Assembly: GCA_016710595.1 (NCBI GenBank)
Contig: JADJVM010000008.1
Coordinates: 310,001 to 374,000, forward strand
Direction: 5' to 3'
Length of the DNA stretch: 64,000 bases
Origin: Niastella sp.
GTDB taxonomy: Bacteria > Bacteroidota > Bacteroidia > Chitinophagales > Chitinophagaceae
Below the pieces are notes generated by a model. The model saw only the letters and a program-made list of their open reading frames with translations. It was not told the origin of the DNA and did no database searches. Below are positions 54,001 through 63,100 of this stretch, piece by piece. Numbering within the stretch: position 1 is the first letter of the stretch; every line of letters starts with the position of its first letter. The position numbers and the translations under genes are program-made.

Positions 54001-55770
54001 CGACGGCACATACACACTGGTTTGGTTTTGCCATTGCATATCTACAGCATTGGGCAATGCTACCGGTGTATTTACGGTAAAGGCTCCCAAATTACCCCCT
54101 TCAAAATCTTCATTTATGAGGTATGCAATTTCTGTAGAAGCGGTAGCTGTAGTATTTACACCGGCGCCATCACCACAAATAATAATCGGGCTGGCGGGTG
54201 AAAAACTAAGTACCGGAACCGGTTTTAATAATGCTACCACCGGCACCCGTACAGGCGTTTCGCAGGCAGCGCCCAATGAATTTAAACCCACTGCCGTAAC
54301 CCAATAGGTAGTAGTTGTATTTATTGCTGCTGTATTATATGTAGTAGAAGGCGGCATACCTGATGCACCTGTTGCGCCCAGGTAAGTGCCAAGGGTTTCT
54401 GCATTGTACCATTTAAAAGAAGTGCTGCCATTTGTTGCAGTGGCCGATAAATTGAAACTGACCGCTGTACTACTGCATTTTGTTTGCCCGGCTACTGATG
54501 CAATACGTGCATTACAGCGGGGTAATACCGTAAATAAATAATCTTCGGTTTCACCATTATGATAATCGCCGCATGGATAAATTGTGGCATAAGGTGCATC
54601 CAAATCGTCTGCCCAATTATAAGACCTTATTCTTAATCTATAATTTCCGGGTACGGTAGCCAATGGTATTTGAAAACCGAAAACAGTTGAATTAAAAACC
54701 ACATTTTCTGACATATAAACCTGTTCTGAGCGGGTGTCAAAATATCCATCTTTATTCCAATCTACCCAGGCAGCTATTTCGCTCCTGTTCGTAACAGTTG
54801 TAACCACGTTAATACCTTCTCCCTGTTCCTGGGATGCTTTTGCCGCTAACCCGGTATAATCAGAATAACCAAGTGACAAACCAACCCCTGTATTATTAGG
54901 CGCAGGATCGCTCAAAGTTCCTTCAAACCGTATTTGAGTGATATTGTAATTGTTTTTATGCGAACCCGAAGTAGATGGAATAGTATTACAAGACCAGGAA
55001 GATAAAATTGATATTTTATAATCTTCCATTTCACCACGTAGTCCAGTTGCTAAAACGCAGGCATCCGGATTTGTTGACAAGTAATCAACCACAAATCTCA
55101 TTCGGTAATCCCCGGGCAATACTCCGGTTGGGATTTGCATAGGTATAAAATTGGTTGTACCCGTAAGCAAATATGCACCAGAAGTGAACATGAGTTCTGA
55201 AGGAATAAAAGTACCGTTATTATCCCAATCTACATAAATAGCTACACCTGCTGAACCGCCGGCAATTGTCACAGAAAATTGTATAATGTCTCCTGCCATG
55301 GCGCTACAGGACTTGGTCGCAAAATAGTCCGCATAGCCATTTTTTCCGGTAGTATTATTAAAATTGGTACGTGCAGATTGAGAAGTAACATTTGAAAAAT
55401 AGGTGTTTTTGTTTGTTACTGTAGGAATACAATAACAGGTACCTGAAGTAGTAATATAAATATAAGTTGAAGTACGTGTATTGGCACCGCAAGATATAAG
55501 ACAACGGTAATATTTATTGGTTGTTTGGCTGGTAACTTGTGTAGATGCCGTACCGAGGTTGGCAAGGTTTACAGTAAAAGCAGCATCATCGGCGCTTTGC
55601 CATTGGTACGTAATGCCACTAAAAGAGTATGTAGTACTTAGTGATAAAGTAAAATTAATGCCTGAGCATACAGGGTTAGCAGAACTTATTGTGGTAGAAG
55701 CTGCCGGCATACCACTACATGCCGGTAAAGGCAATACATTTACCTGGTAATCTTCAAACTGTCCAAAAAA
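51094..55770 (-). CDS. Giant T9SS-secreted protein, C-terminal part (after frameshift)
   Basis: The open frame reaches 55887, but the true coding starts at about 55770, where it joins the fragment at 55754-56959. The translation upstream of that point is out-of-frame noise. Domains in order: the end of a first GEVED domain (FGQFEDYQVNVLP), two further GEVED domains (55000-55420, ending EMEDYKISIL, and 54515-54960, ending ETEDYLFTVLP), Ig-like domains, a lectin-like region (~53600-54150), the ~225-residue shared module (52165-52852), and a T9SS sorting domain (VPNPVKNKNFKLKI to IIE). GEVED domains are common in secreted Bacteroidota proteases and adhesins. Function here unknown. Terminator follows at 51082-51043. 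Confidence 0.85.
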   Translation of the reverse strand, partial: FFGQFEDYQVNVLPLPACSGMPAASTTISSANPVCSGINFTLSLSTTYSFSGITYQWQSADDAAFTVNLANLGTASTQVTSQTTNKYYRCLISCGANTRTSTYIYITTSGTCYCIPTVTNKNTYFSNVTSQSARTNFNNTTGKNGYADYFATKSCSAMAGDIIQFSVTIAGGSAGVAIYVDWDNNGTFIPSELMFTSGAYLLTGTTNFIPMQIPTGVLPGDYRMRFVVDYLSTNPDACVLATGLRGEMEDYKISILSSWSCNTIPSTSGSHKNNYNITQIRFEGTLSDPAPNNTGVGLSLGYSDYTGLAAKASQEQGEGINVVTTVTNRSEIAAWVDWNKDGYFDTRSEQVYMSENVVFNSTVFGFQIPLATVPGNYRLRIRSYNWADDLDAPYATIYPCGDYHNGETEDYLFTVLPRCNARIASVAGQTKCSSTAVSFNLSATATNGSTSFKWYNAETLGTYLGATGASGMPPSTTYNTAAINTTTTYWVTAVGLNSLGAACETPVRVPVVALLKPVPVLSFSPASPIIICGDGAGVNTTATASTEIAYLINEDFEGGNLGAFTVNTPVALPNAVDMQWQNQTSVYVPSVTNSWKPAISSGFGTNKFIYSVSELLDGDLTTRLVSGVLNSNQFTNLTLEFDIYYSHYYTDGNNSNGGSGVDTLSVQASSNGGTTWGTLAVYNADQGFATKFKHIVINLPAGYLNSNNLKLRFIYDADWVHGAALDNIKLYGEKSVTTNYAWTPVLGNTGGNMFTDPAFSMPYSSGSIPNLYIKPTGPQVTAGTDLVFQASATLSNGCAVTGNVTVKIAPNTWLGNTADWHTPSNWCGGYVPLATTSVLIPAGVPYMPVISAAATCKYIIIDPTASLEVDNTGSFNVKTDMVNNGDLNNKGRIELNGTVLQNFPGPGTISKMKILEINNSGPGVKINKSFSIDSALLSTQGQFDLDNFDVTIRSTSNNTARVGPVAGSFHYGTGRFIVEHFIKTPRKWQHLSTPSNTLQSINAAWQEGMAPGSNTQTTPAGYGTQISTKLPGVPTLIGFDSYSPGGPSMKSWNVATQSYDAPANTTLGIANLSGYMIFVRGDRTQVGAAGNSTTTLRTRGQLFTGTQSAITIPAGNYVSLGNPYASALGMDNLLPASAVQSFYVWDPNLGGIFNIGGFQVFTKVGSDWIPTPGSGSYDKVTGSAIYDSSYIPSGRAFFVRGNTTGSLSFKESNKASDEHVASFTSGNPQLLRPTLYLRSAGELTMVDGVMLHYEDGFNKDIDNYDIPKFDNISENLSILVKGQPFAVIQNPPISKDDTVYLSMAAWKQHAYSWNINCMNMDATGREGWLIDKFTQMHIPLQLDRENMYDFEVTASALSRAADRFMIVFKQAGVVPVRIVSIEAHAVNAGKNAVNWVTENEVQLQRYEVERSNDGIHFVNIHEKAPLNNGGRNTYAVLDEQAPNGVCFYRIKSVDADGEFSYSAIVKVVLKGTGGYVSIVPNPVKNKNFKLKIEQVLPGNYTYTLVAADGKIVLKHDIQINDTNYQEVIKIDQFLASGYYTFYLYDKLGKIEEIPLIIE
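52165..52852 (-). repeat. Shared C-terminal module, copy C
   Basis: Nearly the same coding sequence as 7160-7835, including long stretches with only third-position changes (for example the segment encoding AWQEGMAPGS, QTTPAGYGTQISTKLPG and SPGGPSMKSW). This points to recent duplication or gene conversion between two otherwise different giant genes 45 kb apart. Confidence 0.8.
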
Positions 55771-56959
55771 CAATATCAGTACAGGCATCGGTTGGGTACG
55801 CATTGAACCGTTTTGCCACCCGCATGGCAGTAATGCCTGTGGTTGCACCCAGTGGTACCAGGATGTTATTGGTTGCGGTAATAGCATCTGACCCGGTAGA
55901 ATTGGTTATAGTACCAATATCATACCTTTCGGTGGTATTATTAAAAACGCCATTATGGTCCCAATCAATAAATACAGTAAAATAATCTGTAAAATTTCCA
56001 TCCGTATTCCCCTTTAATGTAATAGGATAACTAGTACCCGGGTTTACACTAGCTGTAAAGCAAAAACTTTCTGAAGGATAGGTAGATGTGTTGGGTGTAG
56101 TATTATTTATACCCGCAAATTGAACCAATGTAATAGGTTCAATTGAAAACGTAATATCAGGCGCACAATATAAAGGTAAACTTGTGGTAAAAGTGATAAC
56201 CACTTGACCATCACCTCCATTACCTCCTGCCCTTAAAGTGCCGTTTCCGGCCCTGCCACCAGAACCACCACCGCCGGGGTTACTACCTGCATTTCCTGCA
56301 CCGTTGCTATTGTTACCATTCGCACCAGCGCCACCGCTGGCAACTGCAGCACCACCGGTACCTGCCACCGCATTATTGCCATTGCTTGCATTACCGGCAC
56401 TACCACCACCACCGCCGCTGTAACCGCTACCGCCACTGGTTGCATTGCCACCATTACCACCATAATAACTTTGTGGGCTTGCACCTGTATTCACATTCCC
56501 GGTACCGGGTGCAATACCTCCCGTACCCTGGGTGTTGGATGTATTTATACTTTGGCCAGCCTTACCACCAATGGCCATTATAGTGGCTGCTGTATTAAAA
56601 GAACTGGCTTCTCCATCTGTTGCACTGGCACCACCTGCACCTACTGTAATATTGTAAACTGTTCCTGCTGTAATAGGTATAATACCCCTGGTATAAGCAC
56701 CACCCGAACCACCGCCTGCCCTGGCTCCACTACTTTGAGCAGAACCTCCTCCACCTCCGCCACCCCACACTTCTACCGTTGCAGAAGTAACATCGCATGG
56801 GAATGTATAATACCAATTACTACCGGCCTGGTTCACCGTAAGGGTATATGTTGTTTGAGCGTTTACTGGTAAACATGCGGCTATCATTAAAAAAAATCCA
56901 AAAATAAATTGGTAAATAACAGCCTTGTTATTAATTTTTTTTTGAGTAGAAATAAACAT
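55754..56959 (-). CDS. Giant T9SS-secreted protein, N-terminal part (before frameshift)
   Basis: About 400 residues from the ATG at 56959, which begins the signal peptide (MFISTQKKINNKAVIYQFIF and on to CLPVNAQ). The frame is open to a TTG at 57004, which adds a poor leader. A glycine-rich domain fills ~56190-56790 (VEVWGGGGGGG, GGNGGNATSGGSGYSGGGGG), of the type found at the start of many Bacteroidota surface proteins. A GEVED domain follows (FTVFIDWDHNGVFNNTTERY, MRVAKRFNAYPTDACTDI) but ends wrongly at VFWTV and a stop. With one T fewer at the T6 run (55765-55770) it reads DIVFGQFEDYQV and continues into the 51094-55770 part, giving a ~1950-residue protein. Confidence 0.85.
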   Translation of the reverse strand: MFISTQKKINNKAVIYQFIFGFFLMIAACLPVNAQTTYTLTVNQAGSNWYYTFPCDVTSATVEVWGGGGGGGSAQSSGARAGGGSGGAYTRGIIPITAGTVYNITVGAGGASATDGEASSFNTAATIMAIGGKAGQSINTSNTQGTGGIAPGTGNVNTGASPQSYYGGNGGNATSGGSGYSGGGGGSAGNASNGNNAVAGTGGAAVASGGAGANGNNSNGAGNAGSNPGGGGSGGRAGNGTLRAGGNGGDGQVVITFTTSLPLYCAPDITFSIEPITLVQFAGINNTTPNTSTYPSESFCFTASVNPGTSYPITLKGNTDGNFTDYFTVFIDWDHNGVFNNTTERYDIGTITNSTGSDAITATNNILVPLGATTGITAMRVAKRFNAYPTDACTDIVFWTV

Positions 56960-57146
56960 AGGTGCGCAGTTTAGCGTTTTAAAAAAGGTGTTGATTTCAT
57001 GCAAGGCACAGTAAACCTCACAGTGAAATAATATGCTTGATAAATGATAGGAGTATTGCCTAAGAAAAAATCTTATTCGATTTTAAGGCGTATTACAAAG
57101 GATATATGGACATAAATGAAGATACATGAATATTTCATATAAAAAA

Positions 57147-57175
57147 AAACTGGAGTATTTTTTTTACTCCAGTTT
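57147..57175 (-). terminator. Rho-independent terminator of the last giant gene
   Basis: AAACTGGAGTA (57147-57157) and TACTCCAGTTT (57165-57175) form a perfect 11-bp stem with a 7-nt loop. On the minus strand a T-run follows. It lies 22 bp past the stop at 57198. Confidence 0.88.
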
Positions 57176-57197
57176 ATTTCTACTCTTAAAAAAATAT

Positions 57198-60100
57198 TTA
57201 CTCGATAATTACCTTGCTTTGCATTAATGTTTCACCATTTATATTTTTTACACTCACACTGTACATGCCTGCTGCCATTGCCTTACTGAGTAAAATAGAT
57301 TTGGTACCCTTTCCGGATAATGATACAGTGTTGGTAAATACAGTTTTACCATCTGCTGCTGTTACCAAAAGATTATAATTCCCTTTTGGCAATCCATCAA
57401 AATTTAAATTCATCGTTTTATTCTTAACCGGGTTTGGATATACTGTGATAGCAGTTTCCATTTTTTCTGCAGCTACTTTTGCAATGGCACTGTATTGAAT
57501 TTGGCCATCTGTACTGATTGCTTTTATGCGATAGAAATTATCGCCTGATGCCGGGCCCAGGTCAGTTTTACGATAATCACTAAGGCCTTGTGCTGCATGG
57601 GTAAGAATGCCTGAAAAATGAATCCCGTCAGCGCTTCTTTCTACTTCGTAGTGATCAATATTTATTTCACTTTGTACCGTCCAGTTTACCTGTATGGTAC
57701 GGTCGCTGTTTCTTGTTGCCCTGATACCGGTAAAAGTTACAGGCAATGCCACCTGGCCAGTTTTAAATACAATTTTAAAACGATCAGCCGATGCAGCTCC
57801 TAATGCATTGCTTACAGTAAAATTGTAAGACAAGCCACTGTTCAAATCAATTAATTCAGAACTGTGTGTAAAGTTATCAATGAGCCATGCCTGCAAACCG
57901 GGTTGCTCCATATTGACAGGATCAATGGTAAACCTGTAATTGCGGGCACGCATACCGGACATGTTCAGGTAAATGGTATCATTACGAGTAACCGGGGCAT
58001 GTCTATCAACCGATAATAATTTGCCATTGGTTTTAATGGCCAGGTTTTCATTGTTACCCGCCATGTTGATGCCATCTTTTCCATCTACCAGGTTACTAAA
58101 TGTTTCATGATATTCAATCAATACACCATCAATAATACTTACAGTACTTGCTTCATCGGTTTCTAATATCACTTTTATAAGTGGGTTACTGCCCGGTACC
58201 TGGCGCAATACTTCCCTGCTACCCGATACTTTAGAATCTTCAGTAAAGCCGATTGATCCGTTTCCTGCAAATGCTGTTTGGGCAAAGAATGCAGAGCCTG
58301 ATTCTATATTGGGCCCGGTAGCAGTTGCATAACTTGCACCACCCGGAATAATTTGGTAACTACCCCCAGTGATGATGATCTTTTGCATATTACCCAATCC
58401 ATAAGAGCCGCCCAACTTAGGATCCCATACATAATAGATATCTGATACTGATGCTGATTTACTGATATTTCTGAGATCAATGGCAGAAGCATAAGGATTA
58501 CCTACTGCTACAAATTGATTTGAAAGCAGCCCTGTAAAGTTAATATTATAATTTCCCATTTTTAATGGCCCTTTGGTTCTTAATACAGGTGCCGTTGCGG
58601 TATAAGAAGAAGGTATTGAAGAACGGTCGCCACGTACATAGAGCATATATCCATGCTCTTCGTTAATACCCAGGCTGGTATTTGCCTGTGGTATATAAGA
58701 TTGGCTATTCTCATTCCAGGTTTTCATACTGTGAGCGCCGGGTGAATAGGAATCGAATCCTAAAGCGATTGCATTACCGAAATGGCTGGTAATCTGGGTA
58801 CCAAAACCGCTATTGGGATTCATTGCTTCTGAAGTAGCTCCTTCCATCCAGGAGTCTTTTACGGATTGCACTGTTTGGGTTGGGATGCTTAAGAAGCGCC
58901 ATTTTCTTCCTACGGGTATGTATCTTTCTACAATTGAATTTCCGCTTACGGTATTATTATTCTTTATTTTTCCGAGGCTTGCCGTTGATGCTGCAGAAGA
59001 TTTCAGTGTAAGGTTATCATTGGTAGTTATGGTTTTATTGGTAACAGAACCAAACTCCAATTCATGGGTTACATTCACCATGCTACCAACACTGCCATCA
59101 ATCGTTACATTATTTGATACGGTAATTTTCTTAATGGTATTTCCTACAAATGAATTTCCCTGAAGGGTTTGTGGAGTTGTTCCATTTAATTCTAAAACAC
59201 CATCAAGTAAATTAAATCCATTACCAATGAGGCTGCCTGTAACTTTTAATATAGCGTCATTCGTTAATAACAGGCTGGCGCCGGGTTTTAAATCTATATT
59301 GGTGGCAGATATAAAACCTGAATTTACAGCGGGATAAAAATGACCGGGAACTACTACCGGAATTACAATAGTAGGACAAGGGCTTGCTGAGGCCACGGCA
59401 TCATCGCTCCAGTTTAATGGGTAATTCCAGTCAGTGCTGTATTTACCCCACCACAAATTATGGATACCCACTTTACCTCCTGCAGAATACACTTCGGGAC
59501 AGGATCCATTTTTAATAACAGCTCTATAAATTGTTGTTTGTGTGATATTGTTGTAAGCTTGTGATGTACCTGTATTTACTATTGGGTTCCAGCTTCCGCC
59601 ATCATCCGTTGAATATTCCCAACGGATAATATTTCCGGAAGAACCTGTAAGTGATAATGTACCAGATGCACCACTACAAATACTTTTATTCGCTACACTT
59701 CCAGCAATGGCTGTTGGCGAAACCGTAATGGTTCCGCTCATATTCTTTTGCATACAAGTACCTGTTGTATTTACTGTATAATTAAAGGTTCCTGCCTGAG
59801 TTGCTGTACCACTGATGGTAAAGACACCTGCATTAAAATTGCCTTGCACGCCGGTAGGCAAAGTACCGCTAAGTGTTGCGTTGGTAGCACCACCGCCAAT
59901 GGTATAAGTAATGGGGCTGATGGCATTGTCCTGGCATATATCCTGTACATCATTAGCCGAAGTAAGGCTCATGGTTGCATCAGGTTTTACTTCTATTACC
60001 CCTGTAACTACTGATGGGTTACAACTTCCCTGGGTAGTAACGGTATAATAATATGTACCGGGTGCTGTAGGTGCATCTTTGATGGTTAAAGAAACACCAT

Positions 60101-63100
60101 TAAATGTAGAACTAACTCCGGGGGGTAGCCCAGTTACTAAAGGACCTGTTCCTCCGGTGCCTACCTGGTACACAATATCATCTATAGGAGTACCAATACA
60201 CACTTGCTGATTATCAGTATTGGCAACATTAGGACCTTTAATAAAAGTAGATAAGGTACCAAATGATATATCATCTAAACCAAAGTCGTTACCTCCCGGA
60301 TCTGTGTTAAGGTTCACAATACGTATCGTTGCAGTTGTTGCAGCGCCTGAATTCCAGGTTGGGTTACTATAAAATCTTACCCAGTTATTGATATTTACCT
60401 GGCCATAGCTGGTTGGTTTAGGCGCAATACTAAGTTCTGCAATGGTACCTGTTGTTTGGCCATTTACTTCAAATTGTAAACGAGCTGGCGAACCAGGGTT
60501 TAAATTCATTCCCCAGGCGCTAAAATAATAATCAGTATTGGGTTTCACATTTACCGTTTGTTCCCAAATGGTAATATTATCTGTGGTTTTACCATTTATC
60601 ATTAAGAAATTACCGGTTTGTCCCGGTGTACTATGTTCCTTACCATAAAATAAATTATGGTATAAATGCGCATCTGAATTTACGGCATAAGTACCTTCCG
60701 GCCATAAACCATCGGTTCTGCCGGGGCTACCATTTGGTATTTGTGTCGGAAGCGGAACCCAGTTGTAACCCGTTATGAAACCAGTTGCCCCGGCAGAAAA
60801 GTCGCCATTTACAACAAGTTCCTGCGCCACGCTGATAGATGCCGTTGCCTGGCAACCTTTTGCTGTGGTTACGGTACAATAATAATCATCTGCTTCATCT
60901 ACGTCAATAAAAGTTCCACCCGTACCATCACTCCATTGATAAGATACACCGGGTGTAGCTGTTGCCGTGATCCTTACTTTACCAGGTACGCTGCAATAAT
61001 CGGCAGTGAGTGTTACCGTAGGTAATGGATTTGCTTTTACCGTAACCGGTGTTGATTTACTGCAACTAAAAGCATTTGTTGCAGTTGCATTATAAATGAT
61101 GGTTCCACCATTGGAAGGGCTTACATATACCGTAGGCAGTACAGTACCTGTATAGGGCGTTGTTGCAGCAGGATCGGTATATAAATCGGTTAAAGCCGAC
61201 CATGTTACATCTACCGGGTTGGTTACCGTATAAGTAATGGTTATAGACCAGTTATTAAGTGTACCATAATCCCCTGCACTGTTATCTCGGACCATTATCG
61301 TCCAGTTACCATTGGGTACGCTCATCAATCCATTGAATGTAGTAACATTTGCTGCCTGTCCACCAATGGCTAGATTTGAACTGGCATCGGGTTCAAAGAC
61401 ACCGTTAAACGGAGCGCCATTATTTGTTAAAGCAGTGGTGGATGTATTGTTTATTGTTGTATTGGTAAAATTATTGCCACTGTTGCCTCTTTTATTTACC
61501 AGGTTTAATCTATTTCCATTAGGCGCTTTTAAATTAATGGTTAAGTCCTTATCATAAGTATGAGTGATATTAAAATTAACACTAATGGTATTGATAACCG
61601 CTGTGGCCGGAATGCCTGAAATATTTAAAGCATGTTGTGCCGAAGCTGTGGAATTACCTGTCGCTTGTGGAATTGCAATATTAATGGTACCCGAACTTTG
61701 TGATTGGCTACCCGGTGAACTGGATGCAGAAGCCGACATTGAAGCAATTGAATTTTGACAAAGCTCAATATTATTGCTTATTACGGTTGGCGCTAATGGT
61801 AAAACATTTATGGTAAGTGTTTTTGTATCAGTAGCATTTCCGCAAGGGCTATTGCCAATAGCGGTAAGGGTAAGTGTTACACTACCCGAAGATTGCTCTG
61901 CTGGTGTGGGTGCATAAGTGGCATTGGTTAGCGAGCCGGCATTTGTCCATACACCTGCACCCCCACTCCATAGTACAGCACTATAATTAGTAGCCGTTGC
62001 ACCGGCTGTAATATTTACAGCGCCTGCACCTACACAGGTTGGGATAGCGTTTCCTGCATTTACTGTGGCAGATTTTATGATGGTAATAGTTTTTGTGTCA
62101 ACTACGGCAGCACATGCCCCGTTACCATTCGCTGTTAATGTTATCGTAACAGATCCAGCTGTAATATCAGCAACAGATGGCGAGTAGCTAGCGAGTGTTA
62201 ATGAACCTGCATTGCTGATAGTTCCTGCAGACCCACTGCTGCTCCATGTTACCGTGCTATAATTAGAAGCGCTGCTTCCACCTGTGATATTTGTATTACT
62301 GGCAGAAGAACAGATATTAAAATTAGTGCCTGCTTCTACAACGGGAGCAGTAGTTATCGTTACAGATTTGGTTGTACTATAAGCAGCACAATTTCCTGTT
62401 GCTGCAATAGCATAAGTAACGGTATAAGTATTTGCTGGGGAGGTGGCGGGGGTAATAGCCCCTGTTGCAGCATTAATGGTTAAGCCTGCCGGTACAGCGC
62501 TAAAACTACCACCGGAAGTGCCCGTAATAGTAACCGCTTGCACCCCGTTATTTTTACAAAATGCTCCTCCATTCGGATAGCTAATGGCTGTTGCCGGATT
62601 TACGGCCTGTGTTATGGTTACCGAAGTTGTTTGTACATATACATTACAACCACCAGCTGCAGCTACTGTATAACTTACGGTATAAGTACCGGCAGCAGAA
62701 CTTGATGGCGTAATAGCGCCAGTAAAACTATTTATTGTTAAACCCGCAGGCGTTGCGCTATACGTACCGCCAGAAGTACCGGTACGGTTTACGGAAATGT
62801 TACCAGCCAAACTGGTACAGAATGGACTGCCTGTATAAGATATGGTAGCAGACGGTTGAGCTGTTACTGTAACGGTAGCAGTACCCGGTTGATTTTGTCC
62901 GCATGAAGTTTGATCCGAAACCTGTAACAGGTTAAAATTAAAGACTCCCGGTGTAGAAACCGGCACATAATATGTTACCGAACTGCCTACCGAAGTAGTA
63001 ATGGTTTGAGAGCCTCCACCATTTATGTTAAATGTAAAAGTATATGGTATGGTGCCACCGCTACCTGTAAAGGTAATTTGAGGTGCAGTATAATTTTGGC

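Noticed and set aside
56233..56872. Several open frames on both strands in the glycine-rich region
   Set aside because: Repetitive GGN codons leave other frames open. Only the minus-strand frame continues a signal peptide into a glycine-rich and GEVED protein.
51094..57004. Two separate genes (one 55754-57004, another 51094-55887)
   Set aside because: The pieces are two halves of one protein: a GEVED domain is cut between them and the frame is restored by removing one T at 55765-55770.
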